DNA from: a virus
Virus record (IMG/VR): IMGVR_UViG_3300023202_000205
Span: 62,001-126,000 of that record
DNA: 64,000 nucleotides
Strand: one strand, 5' to 3'
The notes under the pieces: model-generated
Databases searched by the model: none
What the model saw: the letters and a program-made list of their open reading frames with translations, nothing else
Told to the model about the DNA's origin: nothing
Position numbers and translations under genes: made by a program
Shown: positions 29,208 through 36,653 of the stretch, piece by piece
Layout of the letters: each line of letters begins with the position of its first letter
How positions within the stretch are numbered: position 1 is the stretch's first letter

Positions 29208-29572
29208 CACACTGCCTGTAGTCGGTTTGACGTAACCTTGTAGGACCAGAGAGGAAGCCGGGAGAGGTGGTCGATGACCTCCTTTGAGCTCCCGAACGCC
29301 GTCACATTAACCATACTCCCTTCTACGTCAATTTGCAAGGACGGTGCCTCACGGGACAGGAGTTCCTCGATCAGAAGGGCGTCTGCGTTCTGGTAGATCG
29401 TCAACCGATTCCCAGCTATAGATAGGCTGCCTAAGGATTTTTCGAAACGTCTATAACCCTCCGGGTCATCGCTATCGACCGCCAAGGCATTTGGCCAGAA
29501 CTCGATGATTCGGCTAAAAACGTACATTAGGATCTCTTGAGGCTGAGCCTCCATAGGTACTTCAAACTGCAT
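29207..29572 (-). CDS. Hypothetical protein, tail region
   Basis: 121 residues from ATG 29572, which is preceded by GGGGAAG; a TTG at 29605 would extend it into the leader. Mixed alpha/beta composition with hydrophobic EILMYVFSRIIEFW near the N-terminus. First gene after the palindrome at 29607-29622. Confidence 0.6.
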   Translation of the reverse strand: MQFEVPMEAQPQEILMYVFSRIIEFWPNALAVDSDDPEGYRRFEKSLGSLSIAGNRLTIYQNADALLIEELLSREAPSLQIDVEGSMVNVTAFGSSKEVIDHLSRLPLWSYKVTSNRLQAV

Positions 29573-29606
29573 AGGCTTCCCCGGGAACGGTGACGAGTAG
29601 GACAAA

Positions 29607-29622
29607 GTGTTCGCGTGAACAC
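29607..29622. promoter_or_regulatory. 16-bp palindromic operator-like site, copy 3
   Basis: GTGTTCGCGTGAACAC, 34 nt upstream of ATG 29572, in the 60-nt gap between two leftward genes. Arms perfect, centre GCGT. Confidence 0.8.
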
Positions 29623-29632
29623 TCTTGAAGAC

Positions 29633-30103
29633 TCAGAAAAAGTACAGTCGTACCATCTGTGATTCAAGTGCCCTTACCGCAAGACCCATGTACCTCGCCC
29701 CCTGCCTACGCTGGGTCTCCATGAACTGCTCATAGGCCTCTGGGGTGTCTGGTATATCGAAACTCTTACCAACCAAGGAGTTGGGCTTAGCCGGCACTGG
29801 CATGGGTGGGCGAGCCGTACTAACCGCCCTATTGGCTGTCGGATCAACTGACCAGTCCTCGTCTGGGTTGATCTGCCTCAGTAGCTTGCCGACCTTGGCC
29901 GGCTCCTCTGAAAGGACGTCCAGCATTGAGTGCCGACAGCTACCACAGCCCGGCTTATCCCGGAACTTGTTCAACGTCTCCCCATGCTGAGGCCAGAGCT
30001 TCACGAACTCACGACCAATCCTGCGCTCCTCATCCGACTGATTGTTTACGTCGGGGGTGCGAAGAAAGTCGAGTACCGTATTGAGATTAACCCGTTTACC
30101 CAC
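29633..30103 (-). CDS. Hypothetical protein with Cys pair
   Basis: 156 residues from GTG 30103, chosen because AAGGAG lies 5 nt upstream, inside the end of the previous gene. Contains KPGCGSCRHSMLDVL (a CxxC followed by His), which may bind a metal, and a Pro-rich linker. C-terminal region helical and charged. No family recognised. Confidence 0.6.
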   Translation of the reverse strand: MGKRVNLNTVLDFLRTPDVNNQSDEERRIGREFVKLWPQHGETLNKFRDKPGCGSCRHSMLDVLSEEPAKVGKLLRQINPDEDWSVDPTANRAVSTARPPMPVPAKPNSLVGKSFDIPDTPEAYEQFMETQRRQGARYMGLAVRALESQMVRLYFF

Positions 30104-30104
30104 G

Positions 30105-32522
30105 TTACTCCTTACACGGATTTCCAATACACCAGCGCCTATTCAACCGACGTACGTTGATTGTACAGGGCTCCGGCCCCTGATTGAGCCCAGGCTGCTC
30201 GAACGGACCACCCCCTCCGTTTTCACAATCTTCTGACGTGCAATCATAGCACGGACACGTGTCTCTGGTTGGGGGAGCTGGGGCATCTACATAGTTGGCT
30301 CTGAGGAGCAGGAACTGCTCACAGTTGGCCTCGTCCGGATGGTCAACAATCATCGTCGTACACTCCGCTGCGCTAATACAGCAGTCAGCTGTCTTGGTTG
30401 ACCGTTGAGTATACGGGATTGGTCCATCATGGTTGAGAAACTTGAAGGGTACCGCACACCCAGGTGAGTCGGTAGTCGTGAGGAGCATGATACCATCCTC
30501 TTCCGTCTCAGAGAGGATGGTCTCCTCAATACACTCCTCGATGAACCACCTTTCTCTTACTTCACTCTCACACTCGGTGACTACTTCAATCGACGTAGTT
30601 GGGAATGCGGTGGGTATAACGACGTCCGACACACCCGCCGTCACCGTTTCCAAATTGGTAATCAGACCGATAGCAGATGTCTCAAGTGATGCCACCAGAT
30701 CGATCGTTGAAATATCGATAGCAGTAGCCACCTCCGCGCTGTCGGCTACCACATTTATCGTATTGATATTTGAGATAACGTCGACCCCACCGGGCACTAT
30801 GCCAAGAGACGTGATCAAATCGATAACCGTCGTACCAGCGGCTACCGTGGTGACATCCGTTACTACAGTAAGCGTGGAGGTAACGGTACCATCACAGACC
30901 ACCAGTTCCGCCGTCCCTAGCGCACTCACCAACCCGCCATTTCCAACTGGCAAAGTGACTCCCACGTCTTGCCCAATTGCTGTAACCGCCTCGATGTTCT
31001 GGACGTCGACGCTATCAACTAAACCACCTGGCTGTACGGAAGAGGCAAACGTGACAAGCCCGGTCTCGACGTTGGTCGCAACATCGACCGGAATAGTCGA
31101 GAACCCCGTTACGAGGTCGACAAGCCCACTCTCCAAAACCGAAACGAGTGCACCGTCTCCAACGGGTACCTGTATTGTCGCCGTCTCCAGATCAGTGACG
31201 AACTCCACCAAGTCCGTCTTGCAACTGGTCATCAGAGTCAGGTCAGTCGTAAAGCAGCTCGAAGGGATCGTAATCTCAGTCGTCGTAACAAACCAGCTAT
31301 CGAAGAAACTGACAGGTACCGACCGCTGAACCGGTTTGATAATATCCTCGGGAACAAAGCAGTCAGCCTGATCAGGCGTGACCGTTGCCTTACAATCCTC
31401 TGTGCAGAACTCCTCACACTCCGGTTTATAGATAACCGCCTGGCCTTCATAACCAGGGTTGGGGTGGTTCCAGTTGCCTGTCTTAGGAACGGTACGCCCA
31501 AACCTGCCGATAATCTCCACCTGAGCCATCGGGCAGTCAGGAATACCAGCACAGCTGACGTCACTAAGTAGTGACGCCCCGTACCCATTGGAGAAGTTGA
31601 CCACCCCTACATTGCAGGGATCAAGCTGGCGTAGCTGGTCGAGTGGGTAGACCTGGCCAGGCTCTGTTGCTCCGTAGAGCTCCATGGCCGCTTCCCACAA
31701 CTCTGAGTTCCGTGTACACTTCACACAACCACAGGTCTTGAGAAGTGCTAAGTAGAATGGGTGGGTGCATCTGACGGGAACGTTGAGGCCATTATTGACA
31801 ATGAATTGGCTTTTGTTCCCTTCAAAGTCTCCGCACTGGGCCGTGGGGTTACAGAGTGTTGAGAACAGTAACGCGTCTACGTTGGCCCCAGCCGCGCCTC
31901 CCGCACCTCCACCGCCGTCACCAGCAATAGCGCTTGTACACGCGCACGGGTCTGGGGGTGCTGGCGGGTCTGCAATACCCCCGCCAGCAGGGCCTTGCGT
32001 TTGAGGGACCGGGTTGTCCGGGCAGTCGTCAGGAGCTCCGTCGGACTTATAGAAGCCAACTGCCCCCGGCTCAAAAGTCATGAGCCGTTGCTCCAGCCCG
32101 TTGATGGCGATGGGCGACCCCATGTTGATCACCATCAGCCGTCCCGTCACGCTAACGACATCGCCGCCCCCGATCTTGGACTTGTTGAGCAAGACGATGT
32201 TCGTGTTCCACACGACCAGCGCCTCGGAGAGCGACATAGGGTTAACGCCAGCCCAGACGATATACGGACGCGCCGCCTGTGCAGCAGGGGCGCCTGACAA
32301 CAAACCGCCAGGCTCGGTGAACTTGATCTTGGGGCCTTCGGAAACGTTCCCTTCACCATCTACCCGGGTACCGGCTATCGGGGCACTAGGGTGCTCCAAG
32401 CGGGCGTAAACGGGGGATGTCAGGGGGAAGCTGACGGTGCCCGTACCTGTACCGGTGTTGGACCGTAACCACGGACCACTCGGTGAAGGATCGTCAGTTA
32501 AGTAGCCATCGGCCTGAGCCAT
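30105..32522 (-). CDS. Large cysteine-rich tail or fibre protein
   Basis: 805 residues from ATG 32522, which has GTGGGGA before it; a GTG at 32555 lies inside the palindrome and is rejected. The N-terminal 200 residues are Gly/Pro/Thr-rich. There are more than 25 cysteines overall, many as CxC or CxxC, for example PCACTS, KTCGCVKC and CPCYDC near the C-terminus. Residues about 430-650 are a Val/Thr/Leu/Asp-rich region with a loose recurring LVxxVTxLET pattern, suggesting a beta-solenoid stalk. Position among tail genes suggests a structural adhesin stabilised by metal or disulphides. Confidence 0.7.
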   Translation of the reverse strand: MAQADGYLTDDPSPSGPWLRSNTGTGTGTVSFPLTSPVYARLEHPSAPIAGTRVDGEGNVSEGPKIKFTEPGGLLSGAPAAQAARPYIVWAGVNPMSLSEALVVWNTNIVLLNKSKIGGGDVVSVTGRLMVINMGSPIAINGLEQRLMTFEPGAVGFYKSDGAPDDCPDNPVPQTQGPAGGGIADPPAPPDPCACTSAIAGDGGGGAGGAAGANVDALLFSTLCNPTAQCGDFEGNKSQFIVNNGLNVPVRCTHPFYLALLKTCGCVKCTRNSELWEAAMELYGATEPGQVYPLDQLRQLDPCNVGVVNFSNGYGASLLSDVSCAGIPDCPMAQVEIIGRFGRTVPKTGNWNHPNPGYEGQAVIYKPECEEFCTEDCKATVTPDQADCFVPEDIIKPVQRSVPVSFFDSWFVTTTEITIPSSCFTTDLTLMTSCKTDLVEFVTDLETATIQVPVGDGALVSVLESGLVDLVTGFSTIPVDVATNVETGLVTFASSVQPGGLVDSVDVQNIEAVTAIGQDVGVTLPVGNGGLVSALGTAELVVCDGTVTSTLTVVTDVTTVAAGTTVIDLITSLGIVPGGVDVISNINTINVVADSAEVATAIDISTIDLVASLETSAIGLITNLETVTAGVSDVVIPTAFPTTSIEVVTECESEVRERWFIEECIEETILSETEEDGIMLLTTTDSPGCAVPFKFLNHDGPIPYTQRSTKTADCCISAAECTTMIVDHPDEANCEQFLLLRANYVDAPAPPTRDTCPCYDCTSEDCENGGGGPFEQPGLNQGPEPCTINVRRLNRRWCIGNPCKE

Positions 32523-32539
32523 GAGTCCCCACACACATA

Positions 32540-32555
32540 GTGTTCGCGCGAACAC
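32540..32555. promoter_or_regulatory. 16-bp palindromic operator-like site, copy 4
   Basis: GTGTTCGCGCGAACAC, extended to 22 bp by flanking ATA/TAT. It lies 17 nt upstream of ATG 32522. Confidence 0.85.
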
Positions 32556-32570
32556 TATAATCAGTTGGAT

Positions 32571-32771
32571 TCAGCCACCTGCATCGAGTGATGTCTGCTT
32601 GGCCGTCTCGAAAGCTGAAAGGCTTGCGAAGCGTACGGAGGCTGGCATCCCCTGAAACCGGACATCCACAGCAGTTCCGTCTGGCGACGACCACATCACC
32701 GCTTTGCGCAAATCGTAAGCAGGGCTATCACCTCCTGCTGGGTACCAGATATGGTCGCTCGTAACTGCCAT
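32571..32771 (-). CDS. Short protein with duplicated adhesin N-terminal module
   Basis: 66 residues, strong ribosome site AAGGAG. SDHIWYPAGGDSPAYDLRK and AFETAKQ recur in the same order in the 309-residue adhesin at 21086-22015, but the lectin-like part is absent here. It may be a stand-alone attachment module or a truncated paralogue. Lies just above a palindrome and the Cys-rich tail gene. Confidence 0.65.
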   Translation of the reverse strand: MAVTSDHIWYPAGGDSPAYDLRKAVMWSSPDGTAVDVRFQGMPASVRFASLSAFETAKQTSLDAGG

Positions 32772-32783
32772 CGTCTAAACTCC

Positions 32784-33173
32784 TTAAGTGGTAGCGGCCG
32801 GCTTGGCGTAAGCACCTATCTCGAGCTGCCTACAAACCTCATGCCGCTTTCGCCACTGATCTTGGGCTTCGGGGGTATTCTCAATACCGCAGTAGGAGAT
32901 ACCATACATTTCCAGCGCCAGTTCTGGTATAGGTAAATCCACAGATGGCTGGGACCTCTTCGCAGGAACGGTTTCTTCCCTCCTCTTGAAAATGCGGGGA
33001 AGGAACACCCTGAGGAACAAACCCGACGTGCAGCGACGCTCTTCCCGCTTGAGAGCCCTGTGCAGCCTCTTTCGCCAGAGCGTGTGGCGCTTACTGATGC
33101 CGATGAATGTATCCCTGCAAAGAATACGGCGATACCACCACAGAAGAACAAGACGGGAAAGCTTTCTAAGCAT
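32784..33173 (-). CDS. Basic hypothetical protein
   Basis: 129 residues, ATG with AAGGAAT upstream, overlapping the end of the three-HTH regulator by 8 nt. N-terminal 60 residues are hydrophobic and strongly Arg/Lys-rich (LVLLWWYRRILCRD, LWRKRLHRALKREERRC); the C-terminal half is acidic and soluble. It may associate with membrane or nucleic acid. Not recognised. Confidence 0.55.
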   Translation of the reverse strand: MLRKLSRLVLLWWYRRILCRDTFIGISKRHTLWRKRLHRALKREERRCTSGLFLRVFLPRIFKRREETVPAKRSQPSVDLPIPELALEMYGISYCGIENTPEAQDQWRKRHEVCRQLEIGAYAKPAATT

Positions 33174-33759
33174 GTCTACTATTCCTTTTGGGGAACCAAG
33201 TAGGATGCTTCTTGCGGAGATTGACGACCCTCACTGATACCGAGCCAGGATTCAGCCCCAGCTTCTTGGCCATTTGCGGCACCGTATAGCCTTTCCGCCA
33301 CAACTCACGCCACTTCTTGTAACGCTCCTCTTTCTCGAGTTCACGGATTCTCTGCCGTTCCGCCTTCTCGGCTTCCTTCTTCCTGATCCGCTCCGCTCTC
33401 CTCAGGAGCTGGAGCTCCCTCCCGCTCGGAGCCCCGATCGCTTCCGCTATCTGACGAACCCGCTCCCGAGAGAGATTGTAAGCCTTCGCCAGCGGACCAT
33501 GTGAACGGCCCGCCAGAAGCTCGTTTTCCAGATCCTGCCTCCCTGTATGGGATAGCTTGGAAGATGGGTGATCGGCTCCCCGCAGAGTGTAAGTCCCACG
33601 ACCCAATATCTTTACGTCGTTCTTTTTGAGGATCTTCGTGACCTGGGCGTAGCTCTCCCCCGTCACCTGGCATACCTGGTTGATCGGCTGGCCCTGTTTG
33701 ACGTACAGATCCACGATCTGCTGTTCTAACCCATGCGTGTTTGGCTGCCCGTTGTCCAT
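33166..33759 (-). CDS. Three-HTH DNA-binding protein, sigma-region-4-like
   Basis: 197 residues. Three helix-turn-helix segments are visible: residues about 15-46 (IVDLYVKQGQPINQVCQVTG), 87-107 (GPLAKAYNLSRERVRQIAEA) and 155-184 (YTVPQMAKKLGLNPGSVSVR). The second is very close to bacterial sigma-70 region 4.2, where the SRERVRQIE helix reads the -35 element. The linker (120-150) is a highly charged Lys/Arg/Glu helix. No sigma region 2 is present. A promoter-specificity or activator role, perhaps with the phage polymerase, is an attractive inference. Its 5' part overlaps the frame of the upstream gene. Confidence 0.75.
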   Translation of the reverse strand: MDNGQPNTHGLEQQIVDLYVKQGQPINQVCQVTGESYAQVTKILKKNDVKILGRGTYTLRGADHPSSKLSHTGRQDLENELLAGRSHGPLAKAYNLSRERVRQIAEAIGAPSGRELQLLRRAERIRKKEAEKAERQRIRELEKEERYKKWRELWRKGYTVPQMAKKLGLNPGSVSVRVVNLRKKHPTWFPKRNSRHA

Positions 33760-34177
33760 CTACCTCATCCCATGGCATCGTTGGTAGTACTGGCTGCGGC
33801 CACCCCGCCTCCCTCAGCTTGGTCAACCTATCTACCAGTACCTTGCGGGCTTCCTTGATCAGAGAACGGCGGTCGTTCTTGGCCGCCGTTCTGAGCCGCT
33901 TGAGCCAACCTTTCCTGAATCCACGCTTAGGGTACTCGCTTTTCGGCAATTCCGCAAGTTGGTTGTCCAACTCGGACAACTTCTTGCCTAGAAAGCCAAT
34001 GTAGGCGTTATACAAGATGCCTACAGCATGCTCAGGGTCGTCTGTCTCGTATAATTTGTGTTTCTGACCGGGGTAACGGAACGATACCCGATAGTTCTCA
34101 CCAGACTGACGAAGGTACCAGTAACCAAGCAGCTTCTTGCGACCTGTGTAAAGCGGTATACGTATCGGCTCACCCAT
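33341..34177 (-). CDS. Hypothetical protein, 3' half overlapping the HTH gene
   Basis: 278 residues if read to its own stop. The first ~140 residues look real: a beta-rich start (IPLYTGRKKLLGYWYLRQSG) and a basic helical part. Beyond about residue 143 the frame overlaps the three-HTH gene by 419 nt and the composition turns to Gly/Ser/Glu/Arg low complexity, which looks like an out-of-frame shadow. The true protein may end early through frameshifting into the HTH frame, or the two genes may really overlap. No good ribosome site at ATG 34177. Confidence 0.5.
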   Translation of the reverse strand: MGEPIRIPLYTGRKKLLGYWYLRQSGENYRVSFRYPGQKHKLYETDDPEHAVGILYNAYIGFLGKKLSELDNQLAELPKSEYPKRGFRKGWLKRLRTAAKNDRRSLIKEARKVLVDRLTKLREAGWPQPVLPTMPWDEVDGQRAAKHAWVRTADRGSVRQTGPADQPGMPGDGGELRPGHEDPQKERRKDIGSWDLHSAGSRSPIFQAIPYREAGSGKRASGGPFTWSAGEGLQSLSGAGSSDSGSDRGSEREGAPAPEESGADQEEGSREGGTAENP

Positions 34178-34188
34178 GATAGCGTTGT

Positions 34189-34830
34189 CTAAGGCGTTTC
34201 CGTGGGGTCCTGGTCAATAAGCAGGCGAGGAACACCTCCACCAGGGAGGTCCACATAGGTCAGCTCGTAGGCTGCATCAGGCCACCTCCAACTATAGACA
34301 TAGTGATGTTCATCCTCATCAGCCGTCTGAAAGACTGTTACGAACCCCATCTCCGTGAGAATGTGGTGAAGATCGTCCCGATCGACAAAACAGACCAAAC
34401 CTCCCCCATCGCTCGTCGCTACCTGCTCAACTCCTGGAATTAGAAGCAAAAAGTGGGATAGCTTCTCAGGAGAATGAAAATCATAGGAAGGAAGCGCATC
34501 ACTGGCTTCTACTACCTCAGGCTCTTCGGCCTCGATGACCTTCGCGTCCCCATCAATAAGTGTGATAGGGGGTATCGCCACCTTGCCGTCCGCCCGGCCC
34601 CGCACATGAAATTTCTGAAGGAGTACCTCTAAAAGGCATTTGACCAGATTAGCCGACTGAGCCCCAATACTGACAAACCCGTTGCTGTCAGAGGGCATCC
34701 CCTCAGTAGGCCTGCCGTAAACCAGAATCATCCCGTGCTGTGGGCTCGCCTGCGCCCGGGACCGTAACTCCTCGATCAATTGCTCATCCGTGGCGAGGCT
34801 CAAGTCATTGAAGTCGAAGCTGTCGCTCAT
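34189..34830 (-). CDS. Hypothetical protein
   Basis: 213 residues. Acidic, mixed alpha/beta, with an apparent two-domain layout split by a Glu-rich linker near 100 (VIEAEEPEVVEASD). The second half has FHSPEKLSHFLLLIPGVEQV and a run of acidic/aromatic residues. No catalytic motif. Followed 12 nt later by the next start. A 136-nt non-coding gap lies upstream; it holds a 7-bp stem (TACCTGC/GCAGGTA) but nothing else I can assign. Confidence 0.6.
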   Translation of the reverse strand: MSDSFDFNDLSLATDEQLIEELRSRAQASPQHGMILVYGRPTEGMPSDSNGFVSIGAQSANLVKCLLEVLLQKFHVRGRADGKVAIPPITLIDGDAKVIEAEEPEVVEASDALPSYDFHSPEKLSHFLLLIPGVEQVATSDGGGLVCFVDRDDLHHILTEMGFVTVFQTADEDEHHYVYSWRWPDAAYELTYVDLPGGGVPRLLIDQDPTETP

Positions 34831-34966
34831 AGCTAAACACTACCTGCAATAGCTCAACCCGCAAGAACGGCTGCCGCAGGTACCGTATCTCTGCTCAGAC
34901 AATAAATAGGAGGTAAAGTGTTATAGGGTAGGTTCCTCGTAAGGTTCCATCCATCCAACAGTTACG

Positions 34967-35266
34967 TTAGTCCTTGCTCGGCGCTACGTACGGGTTCGGC
35001 TCCTCATCGAGCCTCCGCCAGTAGAAACCGTGGGCCGTCTGACTCGAGCCATGAACGATGCTGGTTTCGACAATGGTCTGCCGGCCAGCTCCGTCTTCAC
35101 GCTTCGGATCGCTACTCACGTAGACGAGATTGATGCACGGGTTCTCAATCTGGCCGTCCTGATCCCAGGATACCTTCACGAGAGCGTTGTACGTCTTCCC
35201 GTACTTGTCGTGGTAGACGACGACGTCCCCAACACAAGGGCTCTGACGTTTCATGGTATCTGCCAT
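34967..35266 (-). CDS. Conserved phage protein of unknown function
   Basis: 99 residues with a perfect AGGAGGA ribosome site. The pattern VGDVVVYHDKYGKTYNALV, CINLVYVSSDPKREDGAGRQ, ETSIVHGSSQTAHGFYWR is a small family I have seen in many phages, but its biochemical role is not known to me. Probably a single beta-barrel-like domain. Confidence 0.75.
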   Translation of the reverse strand: MADTMKRQSPCVGDVVVYHDKYGKTYNALVKVSWDQDGQIENPCINLVYVSSDPKREDGAGRQTIVETSIVHGSSQTAHGFYWRRLDEEPNPYVAPSKD

Positions 35267-35315
35267 GATTCCTCCTCCTATTCAGTTGTCAAAGATAGCC
35301 AACGTGGCTATGTCG

Positions 35316-35495
35316 TCATTCTAGATCAGTTTTCTCGCGTGCATAGCGCGTAACTACCTTCGTAGCCTCACGGCTAGCTTCGCTGTATATCGGGAACTCC
35401 TTACTCCAGAATATAAGGAACCCGCCATCACTCATATACTCCCCTACCAGGGCAACCCAGCCAGGGTAGAGCCAACAAAGCCGTACTTCCAGCAC
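35316..35495 (-). CDS. Small hypothetical protein, start uncertain
   Basis: About 59 residues from GTG 35495. The open frame runs further up through the tRNA-Gln gene, which cannot be coding, so the start must lie below 35551. ATG 35435, with GGGGAG 3 nt upstream, is the alternative and would give 39 residues. The body WVALVGEYMSDGGFLIFWSK, FPIYSEASREATKV looks like a real compact domain. Function unknown. Confidence 0.45.
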   Translation of the reverse strand: MLEVRLCWLYPGWVALVGEYMSDGGFLIFWSKEFPIYSEASREATKVVTRYAREKTDLE

Positions 35496-35550
35496 ACGGG
35501 CCAGTCTCGTAAAACGGCCGCCAGAGACAATACCCCTCAGCGGAAGAAGT

Positions 35551-35620
35551 AGCCCCACCCGGACTCGAACCGAGACCCCCAGGGCCAGAACCTGGTGCTC
35601 TACCAATTGAGCTATAGGGC
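35551..35620 (-). tRNA. tRNA-Gln (anticodon CTG)
   Basis: Cloverleaf read on the minus strand: acceptor GCCCTAT pairing with GTGGGGC, anticodon stem CCAGG/CCTGG, loop TTCTGGC giving anticodon CTG, T-arm with GGTTCGAGTCC. No encoded CCA. Confidence 0.9.
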
Positions 35621-35634
35621 GCTAAGATGCTTCC

Positions 35635-35931
35635 ATGAACCCACTCTTCTCCGCTCTCGCTGATGCCTTTGGAAAAGTCACTGGTGCGTGGCTCTACTTT
35701 ATCGGTAGTGAGGTTGTCCTCGTCACGTCGGCTGTGTCGCTACTCCTGGCAAATAGCGACGCTACCTTCGACTCATTCAACGAGCCACCTGCACCACCCC
35801 CAGAGCCACCTAGCTACGCTTTCATCGCCTACGTCATGCTGGGGTTTGTCCTGCTACGAGCTGCATGGTTGATGGGTGGACTCCTTTTTGCCAAGAAAGC
35901 TATTGAGAAGGCCGTCGAGAAAGACGGGTAA
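35635..35931 (+). CDS. Small two-helix membrane protein inside the tRNA cluster
   Basis: 98 residues on the plus strand, opposite to nearly all other genes. Two hydrophobic helices (about 19-39, WLYFIGSEVVLVTSAVSLLLA; about 62-84, FIAYVMLGFVLLRAAWLMGGL) are joined by a loop with PPAPPPEPP, and the C-terminus is charged (KKAIEKAVEKDG). No clear ribosome site. Size and topology are compatible with a holin or a superinfection-type membrane protein, but nothing proves either. No competing minus-strand gene exists here. Confidence 0.55.
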   Translation: MNPLFSALADAFGKVTGAWLYFIGSEVVLVTSAVSLLLANSDATFDSFNEPPAPPPEPPSYAFIAYVMLGFVLLRAAWLMGGLLFAKKAIEKAVEKDG

Positions 35932-36000
35932 AGCCCGGCCAGGAATCGAACCTGAGCACCCAGGGCCAAAACCTGGTGCACTACCACTATGCTACCGAGC
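35932..36000 (-). tRNA. tRNA-Gln (anticodon TTG)
   Basis: Minus-strand cloverleaf: acceptor GCTCGGT with GCCGGGC, anticodon stem CCAGG/CCTGG and loop TTTTGGC giving TTG, T-loop GGTTCGATTCC. A second Gln tRNA, reading CAA where the other reads CAG. Confidence 0.9.
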
Positions 36001-36005
36001 TATAT

Positions 36006-36090
36006 CGGAGAGGGTGGGATTCGAACCCACGGAGGCTCACGCCTCGACGGTTTTCAAAACCGCTGCATTCAACCGCTCTGCCACCTCTCC
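36006..36090 (-). tRNA. tRNA-Ser (anticodon TGA)
   Basis: Long variable arm (GTCGAGGCGTGAGCCTCC region) typical of tRNA-Ser. Acceptor GGAGAGG with CCTCTCC, anticodon loop TTTGAAA giving TGA. Confidence 0.93.
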
Positions 36091-36095
36091 CCATA

Positions 36096-36169
36096 TCGGA
36101 ACAGCAGGATTCGAACCTGCGACCTTCTGGTCCCAAACCAGACGCTCTGCCAAACTGAGCTATGCTCCG
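36096..36169 (-). tRNA. tRNA-Pro (anticodon TGG)
   Basis: Acceptor CGGAGCA with TGTTCCG, anticodon stem TCTGG/CCAGA, loop TTTGGGA giving TGG, T-arm GGTTCGAATCC. No encoded CCA. Confidence 0.93.
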
Positions 36170-36173
36170 GTAA

Positions 36174-36246
36174 CTGCCCAAGCAGGACTCGAACCTGCAA
36201 CCTCGGCGTTAACGGCGCCTTGCTCTACCAATTGAGCTACTGGGCA
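36174..36246 (-). tRNA. tRNA-Asn (anticodon GTT) with unusual C33
   Basis: Acceptor TGCCCAG with TTGGGCA; anticodon stem GGCG/CGCC with loop CCGTTAA, giving anticodon GTT. Position 33 is C instead of the almost universal U. T-arm GGTTCGAGTCC is normal. Confidence 0.88.
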
Positions 36247-36251
36247 ATAAA

Positions 36252-36327
36252 CTGCGGAAGATGGGACTCGAACCCATAACAAGCGGTTTAGAAGACCACT
36301 ACTCTATCCAATTGAGTTACTTCCGCA
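36252..36327 (-). tRNA. tRNA-Arg (anticodon TCT)
   Basis: Acceptor TGCGGAA with TTCCGCA, anticodon stem GTGGT/ACCGC, loop CTTCTAA giving TCT (reads AGA), T-arm GGTTCGAGTCC. Confidence 0.93.
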
Positions 36328-36333
36328 CGACAA

Positions 36334-36404
36334 TGCTGCACCGAGGAATCGAACCCCGCTCCCTGGGTTACAAAGCCAGAGCATCGCCACAATGCTTGTG
36401 CAGC
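36334..36404 (-). tRNA. tRNA-Thr (anticodon TGT)
   Basis: Acceptor GCTGCAC with GTGCAGC, anticodon loop TTTGTAA giving TGT, T-arm GGTTCGATTCC. The last anticodon-stem pair is a C-C mismatch. First gene of the cluster in the direction of transcription. Confidence 0.9.
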
Positions 36405-36429
36405 GTGTTCGCTATCGATTTTCAAAGAA

Positions 36430-36459
36430 AAACCCCAGCCTTTTTAGGGGCTGGGGTTT
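36430..36459 (-). terminator. Rho-independent terminator upstream of the tRNA cluster
   Basis: Inverted repeat AAACCCCAGCC / GGCTGGGGTTT, 11 bp with an 8-nt loop. On the minus strand the stem is followed by TTTTTCTTT, ideal for leftward transcripts. The plus side has TTTCTTG, so it may work both ways. It separates the 72-residue gene from the tRNAs, which therefore need their own promoter or read-through. Confidence 0.85.
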
Positions 36460-36488
36460 CTTGTGTGGGAGAAGACCTTGATCTTGTT

Positions 36489-36540
36489 ACACAAACACCC
36501 CAGCAGGCGCTCTATTCGAGGAGCCTGGGTTCTGTTGTGT
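36489..36540. other. Stem-loop element beside the terminator
   Basis: Nested pairing ACACAA/TTGTGT, CCCA/TGGG, GGC/GCC and CTC/GAG around loop TATTC. It may be a second terminator or a processed leader. The strand is not determined. Confidence 0.45.
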
Positions 36541-36653
36541 CTGTGAGTTGGGGGTTCCAAACATCTTGCTGAGCATCCTCCCTATAATAGTGAGTGAGGC
36601 AAGTTCAATATGAGCGCGCTACGCCCGGCTGTCTTGTAGAGGAGCACCCCCTA

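Noticed and set aside
36487-36576. 29-residue minus-strand frame across the stem-loop
   Set aside because: The ribosome site abuts the first ATG and is too far from the second; the region is better explained as a structured element.
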